Numbered from the stretch's first letter, positions 16,362 through 25,811 are shown. The stretch: 54,306 nucleotides of DNA from Mycobacterium sp. (GCA_011620645.1 WOYS01000013.1:4866-59171); one strand, 5' to 3'. A program made the numbers and translations. Notes: generated by a model not told the origin, from the sequence alone.

Positions 16362-18238
16362 TGAGCATCGAACCGATTCAACTGGACCGGGTGGCGATCC
16401 GATTCGCCGGTGACTCCGGCGATGGCATGCAGATGGTCGGCGACCGATTCACCGTCGCATCGGCGATCCTGGGAAACGACCTGCTGACGCTCCCGAGCTA
16501 TCCGGCCGAGATCCGCGCGCCGGCCGGCACCGTGGCCGGGGTGTCGAGCTTCCAGGTGCACATCGCCAATCACGAGGTGCTCACCCCGGGAGACCACCCC
16601 GACGTCCTGGTGGCGATGAACCCAGCTGCCCTGAAAGCCAACGTAGCCGACCTACGGCCCGGGGGCCTGGTGATCGTCGATGCAAACTCGTTCACCGAGA
16701 TTGCCATGGAAATCGTTGGCTACCAATCGAATCCGCTTGAGGACGGATCGCTGGACGGCTTTTCGCTGCATACCGTGGACATCGCCGGTCTGGCCACCGC
16801 GGCGGTCGCCGATTTCGGGTTGCCCCGCAAGGATGCCCGCAAGGTGAAGAACATGTTCGCCCTCGGGCTGGTGTGTTGGCTCTACGATCGGCCACTGGCG
16901 CCCACCGAGGACTACCTGGCCCGGAAGTTCCCCGCCAAACCGGCGGTGCTGCAAGCCAACATTGCTGCGCTGCACGCCGGCTGGGCATACGGTGAGACCA
17001 CCGAGGCGCTGGCAGTGCGCTACGAAGTGAACTCGGCCGCGCTGCCGGCGGGCACCTACCGCAATATCCAGGGCAACCTCGCGACCGCTTACGGGTTGGC
17101 GGCGGCCGCCGAACGCGCAGGACTGGAGCTGTTCCTGGGCTCCTACCCAATCACGCCTGCCACCGACATCCTGCATGAGCTGTCGAAGCTGAAGTCCTTG
17201 GGAATACGCACATTCCAGGCCGAGGACGAGATCGCGGCGGCGGGCGCGGCCATCGGGGCGAGCTATGCGGGCCTCTTGGCGGCCACGGTGACCTCCGGGC
17301 CGGGGATGGCGCTGAAGGCCGAGGCTCTCGGGCTCGCGGTGATGCTCGAGTTGCCGCTGGTGGTGATCAACGTCCAGCGCGGCGGACCGTCGACCGGTCT
17401 GCCTACCAAGACCGAGCAGGCCGACCTCTGGATGGCCGTCCACGGACGGCACGGCGAATCACCGCTTCCGGTGCTGGCGGCACGCTCGCCGGCGGACTGT
17501 TTCGACGCCACCATCGAGGCATGCCGGATCGCGCTGGAGTACCGCACTCCGGTGATCCTGCTGTCCGACAACTACGTCGCCAACGGGTCCGAACCGTGGC
17601 GGGTTCCCTCGGTCGACGATCTTCCCGATCTGTCGATCGACTTCGCTACCGTCCCAAACGGTTTCGATGAGAACGGGCAGGAAATATACCTGCCCTACGC
17701 CCGCGACCCCGATACGCTGGCCCGCCCACTCGCGCTGCCAGGGACGAAAGGCCTCCAACACCGGATCGGCGGGCTGGAGAAGGACTACCAGACCGGGGCC
17801 ATCTCCTACGACCCCGATAACCACGAACGTATGGTCCACACCCGCCACGACAAGATCGACCGCATCCCGGTGCCGCCCGTCACGGTCGACGATCCGAGCG
17901 GCCCGCCCGGCGAGGGCGCACGGACCATCGCCATCAGCTGGGGATCCACCTACGGCCCGATCGGAGAGGCGTGCCGCCGGCTGCGGCGCCGCGGCTACTC
18001 GATCGCCCAGGCCCACCTGCGCTACCTGAATCCGTTGCCGTGCAATCTCGAAAGTGTCCTGTCGGCCTATGACACGGTGCTGGTGCCGGAGCTGAATCTC
18101 GGCCAGCTAGCGGGACTCATTCGGGCCAACTGCCTGGTCGACACCGTGGGCTACAACCGGATTCGCGGTGTGCCGTTCCGGGCCGCTGAACTCGAGCAGG
18201 CATTCATCAACGTCATCAAAGGAACCGAATCATCATGA
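16361..18238 (+). CDS. korA: 2-oxoacid:ferredoxin oxidoreductase, fused gamma-alpha subunit
   Basis: A 625-residue subunit of the enzyme that oxidises a 2-oxoacid, probably 2-oxoglutarate, with CoA and reduces ferredoxin. The gamma domain is at about 5-190 (FAGDSGDGMQMVG), the alpha domain from about 225 (LGSYPITPATDILHEL, QAEDEIAAAGAAIGASYAG), and a C-terminal transketolase-like domain from about 520. It resembles mycobacterial KorA (Rv2455c). Its position between nifS and a ferredoxin gene suggests it makes low-potential electrons for NifH. Substrate preference (2-oxoglutarate or pyruvate) cannot be read from the sequence. Confidence 0.9.
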   Translation: MSIEPIQLDRVAIRFAGDSGDGMQMVGDRFTVASAILGNDLLTLPSYPAEIRAPAGTVAGVSSFQVHIANHEVLTPGDHPDVLVAMNPAALKANVADLRPGGLVIVDANSFTEIAMEIVGYQSNPLEDGSLDGFSLHTVDIAGLATAAVADFGLPRKDARKVKNMFALGLVCWLYDRPLAPTEDYLARKFPAKPAVLQANIAALHAGWAYGETTEALAVRYEVNSAALPAGTYRNIQGNLATAYGLAAAAERAGLELFLGSYPITPATDILHELSKLKSLGIRTFQAEDEIAAAGAAIGASYAGLLAATVTSGPGMALKAEALGLAVMLELPLVVINVQRGGPSTGLPTKTEQADLWMAVHGRHGESPLPVLAARSPADCFDATIEACRIALEYRTPVILLSDNYVANGSEPWRVPSVDDLPDLSIDFATVPNGFDENGQEIYLPYARDPDTLARPLALPGTKGLQHRIGGLEKDYQTGAISYDPDNHERMVHTRHDKIDRIPVPPVTVDDPSGPPGEGARTIAISWGSTYGPIGEACRRLRRRGYSIAQAHLRYLNPLPCNLESVLSAYDTVLVPELNLGQLAGLIRANCLVDTVGYNRIRGVPFRAAELEQAFINVIKGTESS

Positions 18239-19257
18239 CAGCAACCGTCGAACAACTGCCAGAACCGCTCCCGGCGTCGGCATTTCGTAGTTCAGAGGAG
18301 GTCCGCTGGTGCCCGGGGTGCGGTGACCATGCGATTCTGGCCGCCGCGCAGGGCTTCCTGTCCGGCACGCGGATCGCGCCGGAGAACATCGTTTTGGTGT
18401 CCGGTATCGGCTGTTCGTCCCGTTTCCCGTACTACGTCGACACCTACGGCATCCACTCCATCCACGGACGTGCTCCGGCGATCGCGACGGGCATCTGCAT
18501 GAACCGGCCGGACCTGTCGGTGTGGGTGATCACCGGTGACGGGGACGCCCTCTCGATCGGCGGCAACCACCTGATACACGCGCTGCGCCGCAACGTCAAC
18601 CTGAAGATCCTGTTGTTCAACAACCGCATCTACGGCCTGACCAAGGGGCAGGCCTCCCCGACATCGGAGTTCCGCAAGGTCACAAAGTCCACACCGGAGG
18701 GATCGGTGGACGATCCGTTCAATCCGATCTCGCTGGCGCTCGGCGCCGAGGCCTCGTTCGTGGCACGCACCATCGACAGCGACCGGCGGCATCTGACCGC
18801 AACATTGGAGGCCGCCGCCGCGCATCAAGGCACCGCACTGGTCGAGATCTACCAGAACTGCCCGGTTTTCAACGACGGCGCCTACGAACCTCTCAAGGAC
18901 CCGGCCCGCCGCAAGGACTGGCTCATCCCCCTCGAGCACGGACAGCCGATCGTGTTCGGCAGCGACGGCACCACCGCCGTCGTGCGGGATCCGGCCACCG
19001 GCGATCTGCTCGTCGGTACGGCCGACGACCCGAACGTCGTCGTACACGACGCGGGCGCGCCAAACCCCGCGTACGCCTTCGCGCTGTCGCGTCTCTCCGG
19101 GGACGACCTGCGCAACACCCCGATCGGCGTGTTCCGCGCGGTCAGCCGGCCCACCTATGGCGGCCGGTTTCGCACCCAGCTCGCCGATGCGCAGCAGCGC
19201 CGCCCGACCGACCTCCAGCAGGTGCTGCTGGGGCATGACACCTGGACCGTGCAGTGA
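18235..19257 (+). CDS. korB: 2-oxoacid:ferredoxin oxidoreductase, beta subunit
   Basis: The 340-residue TPP-binding subunit. It shows GDGDA at 101-105 with NN at 129-130 for Mg-TPP, and four cysteines fit to hold a [4Fe-4S] cluster: C26 and C29 (CPGC), C60 and C209. The start overlaps korA by ATGA. The order korA-korB is that of the core mycobacterial operon, so this is likely a second, nif-dedicated copy. It lacks a fused ferredoxin domain; the electron acceptor is encoded next. Confidence 0.9.
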   Translation: MTATVEQLPEPLPASAFRSSEEVRWCPGCGDHAILAAAQGFLSGTRIAPENIVLVSGIGCSSRFPYYVDTYGIHSIHGRAPAIATGICMNRPDLSVWVITGDGDALSIGGNHLIHALRRNVNLKILLFNNRIYGLTKGQASPTSEFRKVTKSTPEGSVDDPFNPISLALGAEASFVARTIDSDRRHLTATLEAAAAHQGTALVEIYQNCPVFNDGAYEPLKDPARRKDWLIPLEHGQPIVFGSDGTTAVVRDPATGDLLVGTADDPNVVVHDAGAPNPAYAFALSRLSGDDLRNTPIGVFRAVSRPTYGGRFRTQLADAQQRRPTDLQQVLLGHDTWTVQ

Positions 19258-19282
19258 CGATCCATCGAGAAGGAGAACAGTG

Positions 19283-19603
19283 ATGACCTTCATCATCGCC
19301 GAACCGTGCGTAGACGTGAAGGACAAGGCATGCGTGCCGGAATGCCCCGTCGATTGCATCTACGAGGGCGAGCGGATGCTCTACATCCATCCCGACGAGT
19401 GCACCGACTGCGGGGCCTGCGTTGAGGCGTGCCCGGCGGAGGCGATCTTCTACGAGCTGCAGGTGCCCAAGAAGTGGCGCGAATTCAAGACCGCGAACAC
19501 CGACTTCTTTACCGAACTCGGCTCACCCGGTGGGGCCGCCGACGTCGGCTTGACCGCTGCCGACCCGGAGTTCATCCGCAATCTGCCGCGGCGGGCCGAA
19601 TGA
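19283..19603 (+). CDS. 7Fe ferredoxin ([3Fe-4S][4Fe-4S])
   Basis: The 106-residue protein has the cysteine spacing of Azotobacter FdI. C9, C17 and C50 would hold the [3Fe-4S] cluster. C21, C40, C43 and C46 would hold the [4Fe-4S] cluster, with C25 as the free cysteine. The length matches FdI too. It is also close to mycobacterial FdxA/FdxC. A ribosome site AAGGAG precedes ATG 19283. Between korB and fprA, it is the natural electron carrier to NifH. Its 3' end overlaps fprA by ATGA. Confidence 0.92.
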   Translation: MTFIIAEPCVDVKDKACVPECPVDCIYEGERMLYIHPDECTDCGACVEACPAEAIFYELQVPKKWREFKTANTDFFTELGSPGGAADVGLTAADPEFIRNLPRRAE

Positions 19604-21036
19604 GCGAACAGCACGGTCCGGGCGGATTCGACCGGCTGCGGGTCGCCGTCATCGGGGCGGGCCCGGCCGGGATTTACGCAGCCGACGCCTTACTGAAATC
19701 CGGTCAAGAGGTCAGCATCGACATCATCGAGAGGCTGCCGGCGCCGTTCGGCCTGATCCGCTACGGCGTAGCCCCCGACCATCCGCGGATCAAGGGCATC
19801 ATCACGGCTCTGCACAAGGTCCTCAGCAAGCCGAACGTGAAGTTCTTCGGCAACGTCGCCTACGGCACCGATGTCTCACTCGACGACCTCAGCGCGATGT
19901 ACGACGCGGTCATCTTCTCGACCGGGGCCAACGCCGACCGGCCGCTGCCCGTCCCGGGCGTCGATCTGCGTGGTTCCCACGGGGCGGCCGACTTCGTGTC
20001 CTGGTACAACGGCCACCCCGACGCTCCCCGGAGCTGGCCCCTGACCGCGCGCAAGGTTGCCGTCATCGGCGCGGGCAACGTCGCCCTGGACGTGGCGCGG
20101 ATACTGGCCAAGACCGCCGACGAACTATTGCCCACCGAGATCCCGCCGAATGTGTACGACGGGCTGTCGGCCAACCAGGCCACCGTGATTCACCTGTTCA
20201 GCCGGCGCGGCCCCGTTCAGGCCAAGTTCACCCCGTTGGAGCTGTGGGAGCTGGACGGTTCGCCGAACATCGAGGTCGTCGTCGACCCGGCCGACATCGA
20301 GTACGACGACGCGTCGGTACGACTGCGCCGCGAGTCCACGATCGTCGGCCAGGTCACCGGCATCATCGAGAAGTACGCACTGCGGGATCCGGGTGAGCGA
20401 CCACACCGGCTACACCTGCACTTCTTCGAGGCGCCGGTGGCCCTCCTGGGCGACGGCGGCGCCGTGACGAGTCTGCGTACCGAGCGGACCGAACTCGACG
20501 GCACCGGAAATGTCCGCGGCACGGGCATATTTACCGATTGGGACGTGCAGGCGGTCTACCGCGCCGTCGGCTACCTGTCCGAACCGGTGGCCAAGGTCGC
20601 GTTCGACGAGGATTCCGGCACCATCCCCAACGTCGCAGGCCGGGTTCTCGACGAGGACGACCGGCCCATGCCCGGCGTCTACGTGACGGGGTGGATCAAA
20701 CGCGGGCCGGTCGGGTTGATCGGGCACACCAAGAGCGACGCCGACGAGACGGTGACTTGCCTGCTCGACGACCACGCCAACTCCCGCCTCCCGCGGCCCG
20801 GCGACGTGGGGTGCCGCCCGATGCACCGGTTCCTGCAGTCGCGGGGCCACCGGTACACAACCTGGGGCGACTGGCTGCGCCTGGATGCTCACGAGCGCGC
20901 ATTGGGGACACTCGAGAACCGTGAGAGGATCAAGGTCGTCGACCGTGACGCCATGCTCGAGGCCAGTGGCTGTGATTCCGACGGGTCCGGCCACGCCTGC
21001 GCCTGCGAACCGCAAGCCTCGAAGAGGAAACGATGA
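19600..21036 (+). CDS. fprA: FprA-type ferredoxin-NADP reductase
   Basis: A 478-residue flavoprotein similar to mycobacterial FprA and adrenodoxin reductase. FAD motif [13 protein letters not shown] near residue 17, [15 protein letters not shown] near 47, NADP motif [14 protein letters not shown] near 153, and the C-terminal [19 protein letters not shown] tail with CACEP and a basic end extends beyond the usual 456 residues of M. tuberculosis FprA. It could reduce the neighbouring ferredoxin with NADPH or reoxidise excess reduced ferredoxin. It is ATGA-linked on both sides (ferredoxin and modA). Confidence 0.9.
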   Translation: MSEQHGPGGFDRLRVAVIGAGPAGIYAADALLKSGQEVSIDIIERLPAPFGLIRYGVAPDHPRIKGIITALHKVLSKPNVKFFGNVAYGTDVSLDDLSAMYDAVIFSTGANADRPLPVPGVDLRGSHGAADFVSWYNGHPDAPRSWPLTARKVAVIGAGNVALDVARILAKTADELLPTEIPPNVYDGLSANQATVIHLFSRRGPVQAKFTPLELWELDGSPNIEVVVDPADIEYDDASVRLRRESTIVGQVTGIIEKYALRDPGERPHRLHLHFFEAPVALLGDGGAVTSLRTERTELDGTGNVRGTGIFTDWDVQAVYRAVGYLSEPVAKVAFDEDSGTIPNVAGRVLDEDDRPMPGVYVTGWIKRGPVGLIGHTKSDADETVTCLLDDHANSRLPRPGDVGCRPMHRFLQSRGHRYTTWGDWLRLDAHERALGTLENRERIKVVDRDAMLEASGCDSDGSGHACACEPQASKRKR

Positions 21037-21812
21037 AATCCCTTGCCAAACAGGTCTTTTCGGCTGCGATATTGGCTGTGCTGGTCGGCGGGTGTAGCAC
21101 GTCGGAGCTGGCCTCCCCAACGGCGTCGGAGGTTCCCAGCCAACCGAAACTGATAGTCTTCGCGGCCGCGTCTCTGAAGAAAACCTTCACCGATATCGGC
21201 GAGCGGTTCAAGACCGATCACCCCGGCGGCGTGGAATTCTCGTTCGCCGGGTCTTCCGATCTCGTCGGCCAGCTGAGCCAAGGTGCTCCGGCCGACGTGT
21301 TCGCCTCTGCGGACACCAGGAACATGGACAAAGCCGCACAAGCGGGTCTGCTGACCGGCGATCCGGTGAACTTCGCCTCGAACACGCTCACTATTGCCGT
21401 GGCGCCGGGCAATCCGAAGCACATCGCGACGTTGCGCGACCTGACTCAGCCCGGCATATCGGTGGTGATCTGCGCACCGCCGGTGCCGTGCGGCTCGGCG
21501 ACCCAGAAGGTCGAGCAGGATTCGGGGGTGCAGCTGAATCCGGTCAGCGAGGAGAATCAAGTCACCGACGTGCTCAACAAGGTGGTCACCGGCCAAGCTG
21601 ATGCTGGCCTCGTATATGTCACAGACGTGATCGGGGCGGGCGAAAAGGTCACCGGCGTCCCGTTCCCCGAATCCGCGGGAGCGGTAAACACCTACCCGAT
21701 CGCCGTGCTGAAGGCGTCCAAGAACCCGGATCTGGCAAAGGAATTCATCGACCTGGTGACGGGTGAGTACGGTCAGAAGGTGCTCACTACGGCCGGGTTC
21801 GCCAGACCGTGA
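21033..21812 (+). CDS. modA: Molybdate-binding lipoprotein ModA
   Basis: A 259-residue substrate-binding protein with a signal peptide ending in the lipobox VGGC (C21). The mature part has the ModA pattern: FAAASLKKTFTDIGERF, FAGSSDLVGQLSQGAPADVFASAD and VTDVIGAGEKV. It should capture molybdate (or tungstate) at the cell surface. It overlaps fprA by ATGA. The usual permease and ATPase genes modB and modC are not next to it, so it must work with subunits encoded elsewhere. Its operon position ties molybdenum uptake to nif expression. Confidence 0.92.
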   Translation: MKSLAKQVFSAAILAVLVGGCSTSELASPTASEVPSQPKLIVFAAASLKKTFTDIGERFKTDHPGGVEFSFAGSSDLVGQLSQGAPADVFASADTRNMDKAAQAGLLTGDPVNFASNTLTIAVAPGNPKHIATLRDLTQPGISVVICAPPVPCGSATQKVEQDSGVQLNPVSEENQVTDVLNKVVTGQADAGLVYVTDVIGAGEKVTGVPFPESAGAVNTYPIAVLKASKNPDLAKEFIDLVTGEYGQKVLTTAGFARP

Positions 21813-21817
21813 ACCGC

Positions 21818-22030
21818 CTACTCGACGCCGATGGTCACTTCGGTGGACTTGACCAGCACCGTTGCAGACTGGCCCACCGTGAGCCCGAGTTCGGCGATGG
21901 CGTCCTTGGTGATCGAGGCGGTCACGGTTTGATCACCGCCGTCGAGGCGCACCTTCACGATTCCCATCACCGCGCCCGGAGTGACTTCGACAATCGTTCC
22001 CTTGAGCTGATTACGGGTGGAGAGGCGCAT
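21818..22030 (-). CDS. mop: Molbindin (TOBE-domain Mop protein)
   Basis: A 70-residue Mop protein: STRNQLKGTIVEVTPGAVMG at residues 4-23, then VTASITKDAIAELGL and VGQSATVLVKSTEV. Such proteins form hexamers that store or buffer molybdate in the cytoplasm. It converges on modA with 5 bp between stops, an arrangement that would let it be controlled separately. It starts at ATG 2 03 0 in the sense 22030, near the gap to cysO. Confidence 0.9.
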   Translation of the reverse strand: MRLSTRNQLKGTIVEVTPGAVMGIVKVRLDGGDQTVTASITKDAIAELGLTVGQSATVLVKSTEVTIGVE

Positions 22031-22142
22031 CGATGAACTCAGCTTCCCTTGCGATCAATTTGTCTCTGCATTCTATCCACACATGCAGCGACTCCGGCGT
22101 GTCCGAACGTGAAATCTCGACCGTCAAGCGAGGGGCCAGCTC

Positions 22143-22424
22143 GTGAGTGTGGCGGTGCTGATCCCGACAAATCTCAGAGCCCGTACGGGCGGCGAGAAGC
22201 GAGTCAGCGCGGAGGGCTCCACTCTTGCCGAGGTGATCGGCTATCTCGAATCCAGCTACGCCGGTTTGTTCGCACCTCTGCTCGATCCGGCTAACCCGGG
22301 CAACTTGCGGCGATTCGTCAACATCTACGTCAACGACAAGGACGTCCGGCTCAGCGGCGGATTGCAGACCGCGATCGCCGACGGTGATTCGTTAACAATC
22401 CTCGTGGCCATGGCAGGCGGGTGA
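22143..22424 (+). CDS. CysO-like ubiquitin-fold sulfur carrier
   Basis: A 93-residue beta-grasp protein ending in GG, the same length as M. tuberculosis CysO, with the shared motif FVNIYVNDKDVRLSGGLQTAI. CysO carries thiocarboxylate sulfur to CysM for cysteine synthesis after activation by a ThiF-like protein. A stand-alone copy close to hesA suggests a dedicated sulfur pathway, though no CysM or Mec+ gene is adjacent. GTG 22143 gives the family length. The 113-bp gap to mop holds no other gene. Confidence 0.85.
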   Translation: MSVAVLIPTNLRARTGGEKRVSAEGSTLAEVIGYLESSYAGLFAPLLDPANPGNLRRFVNIYVNDKDVRLSGGLQTAIADGDSLTILVAMAGG

Positions 22425-22427
22425 CCT

Positions 22428-22745
22428 GGATCGCCGGTGACGATGGCGTCGCCTTTGCCGATGATCGCGGCGTGGGCGACGTGTCCGTCATCAGGAAAAT
22501 TGAGTCCGTAGCTGTAGTCGCGGTCTTTGGGTGCGTGAACCTCTGAGCCCGGAAACGCCTGCTTCAGCTGGTCGAAGAGGTGCTGTCGGCGACTGGCGCT
22601 ATCGATGATCCCGCGCTTGTCGTGCAGGCCGGCGAGTACATAGTCCAGCTCGAAGAGGATCCCCGATCCCCACACGGGCGCGTAAGCCTCGTCGGTGGCC
22701 AGCTGCAGCAGGCCCCAGACCCCGCGCGAGGGCGTTCTTCGTCTC
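22428..22745 (-). pseudogene. PIN-domain (VapC-like) remnant
   Basis: One minus-strand frame reads LLQLATDEAYAPVWGSGILF, then LRQ-type linkers, and ends FPDDGHVAHAAIIGKGDAIVTGD. This matches the core and acidic triad region of PIN ribonuclease toxins. The N-terminal catalytic Asp is not in frame, and the start is lost to a frameshift near 22740. No antitoxin gene accompanies it. It is best read as a decayed toxin or plasmid-type stabilisation gene at the junction between the nif and arsenic modules. Confidence 0.5.
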
Positions 22746-22864
22746 CTGCGCGGGCACCAGGCTTGATCGCAGCGGCGTGGCCACGACCCTCAGAAGATCA
22801 CCACCTCGCTCGGCATCCGCACCGAGACCGTCCATCCCCGGGCACATGGACCTCAGGCACAGCT

Positions 22865-23100
22865 TTTGCCGTGGACACGCAAGTGCGCGGTGTTCCGGTC
22901 CGCGTAGCGCAACAAGGCTTCGGTGACCGTGGGGTGACACGCTCGCCGTTCAGCTCGGCGACGCCCAGCCCCCGCACCTCCAGCCAGTTACTCAGCCGTG
23001 CCACCTGCCGGAGCTGGACCACCGACGTCAACGGCGTATAGCAGCGCTGCTTCAACTCCAGCGCGTACGCGTCTGCGAATGGAGCCAGCGGCCCCGTCAT
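22865..23100 (-). pseudogene. Tyrosine-recombinase N-terminal fragment
   Basis: From ATG 23100 the minus strand encodes PLAPFADAYALEL, LTSVVQLRQVARLSNWLEVR and GLGVAELNGERV, the SAM-like N-terminal DNA-binding domain of phage-type integrases. A frameshift at about 22936 is followed by ALLRYADRNTAHL in another frame and then a stop near 22865. The catalytic domain is absent. It marks an old integration event beside the arsenic module. Confidence 0.5.
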
Positions 23101-23157
23101 CAAGACCTTGCTTACCGCCCGGTTCCAGGTGAGCGTCAGGGATTCCGAACTGTTCAC

Positions 23158-23195
23158 TTGACTCTCTAACAGTAGCTCAGTAATCATTGAGTCAA
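23158..23195 (+). promoter_or_regulatory. Promoter and inverted repeat for the ArsR-ArsC gene, probably leaderless
   Basis: TTGACT at 23158-23163 is 17 bp from TAATCA at 23181-23186, and the start ATG at 23195 lies where transcription should begin, so the message is probably leaderless. TTGACTC (23158-23164) and GAGTCAA (23189-23195) form a perfect inverted repeat spanning the promoter, a plausible autoregulatory operator. Confidence 0.5.
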
Positions 23196-23872
23196 TGAAC
23201 ACTGGGGTAACTTTGGAGACGGTTCGGCGGGTGCAGATCCACGCCGCGCTGGCCGATCCCGGCCGCCTGGCGATCGTCGACCGTTTGTTGGTCGCGGATT
23301 CGTCGCCCTCGGAGCTGCAGGCGCGGTTGTCGATGCAGTCGAACCTGATTGCCCATCACCTCGGTGTGCTCGAAGGCGCCGGCGTCGTGGCACGGGCCCG
23401 CTCAGAAGGTGATCGGCGCCGCATCTACGTGCGGCTGATCCCCGAGGCGCTGGATCTGATGATGCCCTCGACAGCACAACAGGCTGATCGAGTGGTGTTC
23501 GTGTGCAGCCAGAATTCGGCCCGCAGCCAGCTTGCGGTGGCGATCTGGAATCGCCGCAGCTCACTCCCCGCGGCCTCGGGCGGCACGCATCCCGCCGCCG
23601 AAGTCCATCCGCAGGCGCTGGCCGCCGCGGCCCGCCACAACCTGCCGATACACCCGCACACCCCCCAACACTTCAACGACATCATCTCGCCCACCGACCT
23701 GGTCATCGCGGTCTGCGACAACGCGCACGAAGAACTGCCCGCCGATACTCGCCGCATCCACTGGTCGATCCCCGACCCGGCCCGCACCGACGGCTACGAC
23801 GCGTTTGACCGCGCCCTGGATGACCTCAGCGACCGTATCGATCGCCTGGCTCCCACCCTGCACACCCCCTAA
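23195..23872 (+). CDS. ArsR-type repressor fused to low-molecular-weight phosphatase/ArsC domain
   Basis: A 225-residue fusion. Residues 1-90 are a winged helix of the ArsR family (LADPGRLAIVDRLL, LIAHHLGVLEGAGVV). From about residue 98 comes an LMW-PTP/ArsC domain with the P-loop CSQNSARSQLA and a C-terminal IPDPA. The second domain is typical of arsenate reductases, but the variant P-loop may make it a sensor. It is adjacent to a frameshifted arsC and pstS. The ATG at 23195 lacks a ribosome site, in keeping with a leaderless transcript. Confidence 0.82.
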   Translation: MNTGVTLETVRRVQIHAALADPGRLAIVDRLLVADSSPSELQARLSMQSNLIAHHLGVLEGAGVVARARSEGDRRRIYVRLIPEALDLMMPSTAQQADRVVFVCSQNSARSQLAVAIWNRRSSLPAASGGTHPAAEVHPQALAAAARHNLPIHPHTPQHFNDIISPTDLVIAVCDNAHEELPADTRRIHWSIPDPARTDGYDAFDRALDDLSDRIDRLAPTLHTP

Positions 23873-23886
23873 CAACGGAGCACACC

Positions 23887-24653
23887 ATGGCCGACAACGT
23901 CGCCGGCACCGCGCCCACCCACCTACGACCCGAGCTGTCCATTGATCAACGGCTGGCGCTGAAAAGTGCCGCGGTCCAACTGCAGTCAGAGTTCGGCGAC
24001 ATGTTCGGTGTGGAAACCATCGAACGATTCCTGCCCTCCTGCTATGAGCAGTTCGCCACCGGGGCGTCCATCGCCAATTTCCTGCCGCTGCTGGCTGAAC
24101 GCTTTGCCCGCCAACGCCTTCGCGCTCTGGCGAAAGTCGAAGGCAAATCCCACGATGGGAAACCGGTCGTGCTGGTCTTGTGCACACATAACGCCGGCCG
24201 CTCCCAGATGGCGGTGGGATTTTCACCCATTTCGCCGGTGATGCCGCCGTCGCCTGGTCGGGAGGCTCCGAGCCGGGCGACGAAGTCAACCCTGTCGCAG
24301 TCCGCGCGATGTCCGAGGTCGGCATCGACATCTCGCATGAGTACCCCAACCCCTGGACCGACGAGATCGTTGGGGCCGCCGACGTTGTCATCACCATGGG
24401 CTGCGGTGATGCCCGCCCGGTGTTCGCGGGCCGGCGCTACCAGGAGTGGATCCTTGATGACCCCGCCGGCCAGGATCTCGATGAACGGGCCGATGGAATT
24501 GATCGTGCGTCAAACCGAACAACTGCTCGCGCAACACCATGGTCGCCCCGCCGACGTCACCGACATCGCGGTCGCGATCATCACAGCGACCACCGGCTGC
24601 CCACCCCAACCCAGTTTGATGCCATCATCCAAATGCTGCAGCCCTCGGAATAG
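23887..24653 (+). pseudogene. arsC: arsC (arsenate-mycothiol transferase type), frameshifted
   Basis: The intact N-terminal part (residues 1-110) has the helical domain and the P-loop CTHNAGRSQMA. At about 24220 a run of four T residues stands where five would restore FFTHFAGDAA, so the frame is lost. The continuation MSEVGIDISHEY, VITMGCGDARPVF and EWILDDPAGQDLDE lies in another frame from 24309. A further frame change follows near 24485. The enzyme would reduce arsenate via mycothiol. Homopolymer sequencing error could explain the first shift but probably not all of them. Confidence 0.75.
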
Positions 24654-24695
24654 ACCACCCTGCAACACTTCCCCGAACCTGTGAAGGACGTCGCT

Positions 24696-25811
24696 GTGAT
24701 TATTTCCGAGTTGACCCTCAACCGAACCGGTACTGTGCTGAGCATGCTCGCCGCCTGCACCCTGGTGCTCTCAGCGTGCGGACGTGACCCCAACCCGCCG
24801 CCCTACGCCGCGGCGGCCAAGGTGGACTGCGCCGGTAAAACCTCCTTGAAGGCCAGCGGCTCCACAGCACAGGCCAACGCCATGACGCGATTCATCGACG
24901 CCTACCAGAAGGCCTGCCCTGGGCACACGCTGACCTACACCTCGAACGGGTCCGGCGCCGGAGTGAGCGAATTCCTCAGCAACCAAACAGATTTCGGCGG
25001 CTCCGACTCGCCGTTGAGTGAAGCACGCGGCGAATACACCACGGCCAAACAGCGGTGCGGCTCGGAGGCCTGGAACATACCGGTGGTGTTCGGGCCGTTG
25101 GCTATCACCTACAACCTCGACACCGTCGATACGCTCGTGCTCGACGCACCGACGATCGCCAAGATCTTCAACGGCACGATTACCCGCTGGGACGACCCAG
25201 CGATAACCCAGTTCAACGCGTCGATGCCGTCGGAGGACATCCACGTGGTGTACCGCAGCGACGAATCGGGCACCACCGACAACTTCCAGCAGTACCTCGA
25301 AGCCGCCTCCGGCGGAGCGTGGGGCAAAGGCGTGGGCAAAACATTCCACGGCGGCGTCGGTGAGGGCGCCCCGGGCAACGAAGGAACCTCGGCGAATGTG
25401 AAGAACAACGAGGGCGCGATCACCTACAACGAATACTCATTCGCCAAAGCCCAAAGGCTATCCTCCGCACAGATCCTCACCTCTGCCAAAGGGTCCGGAC
25501 CGGTCCCCATCAGCGCCGACACCGTCGCCAAGACCGTCTCCAGCGCCAAAGTCAGCGGGCAGGGCAACGACCTGGTGCTAGACACCTCGTCGTTCTACAC
25601 ACCCACTGAAGCCGGCGCCTACCCGATCGTGCTCGCCACCTACGAACTGGTGTGCTCGAAATACGCCGACCCGGCAACCGGGCAAGCGGTGCGAGCGTTC
25701 CTGCAGTCCACCATCGGCCCCGGCCAAGCCGGCCTGGCGGACTACGGATACTTCCCGCTACCGGCCGAGTTCCAAACAAAGGTATCCACCGCCGTCAACG
25801 CCATCTCATGA
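24696..25811 (+). CDS. pstS: Phosphate-binding lipoprotein PstS
   Basis: A 371-residue periplasmic-type binding protein with a lipobox LSAC (C28). It shows the phosphate site blocks [32 protein letters not shown] and [18 protein letters not shown] 24696 is chosen because GAAGGA lies 7 bases before it, and because it yields a short signal sequence. In arsenic islands PstS helps to discriminate phosphate from arsenate. No pstC/A/B follow; the next segment is a gene scar. A truncated second copy occurs at 27800-28085. Confidence 0.88.
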   Translation: MIISELTLNRTGTVLSMLAACTLVLSACGRDPNPPPYAAAAKVDCAGKTSLKASGSTAQANAMTRFIDAYQKACPGHTLTYTSNGSGAGVSEFLSNQTDFGGSDSPLSEARGEYTTAKQRCGSEAWNIPVVFGPLAITYNLDTVDTLVLDAPTIAKIFNGTITRWDDPAITQFNASMPSEDIHVVYRSDESGTTDNFQQYLEAASGGAWGKGVGKTFHGGVGEGAPGNEGTSANVKNNEGAITYNEYSFAKAQRLSSAQILTSAKGSGPVPISADTVAKTVSSAKVSGQGNDLVLDTSSFYTPTEAGAYPIVLATYELVCSKYADPATGQAVRAFLQSTIGPGQAGLADYGYFPLPAEFQTKVSTAVNAIS

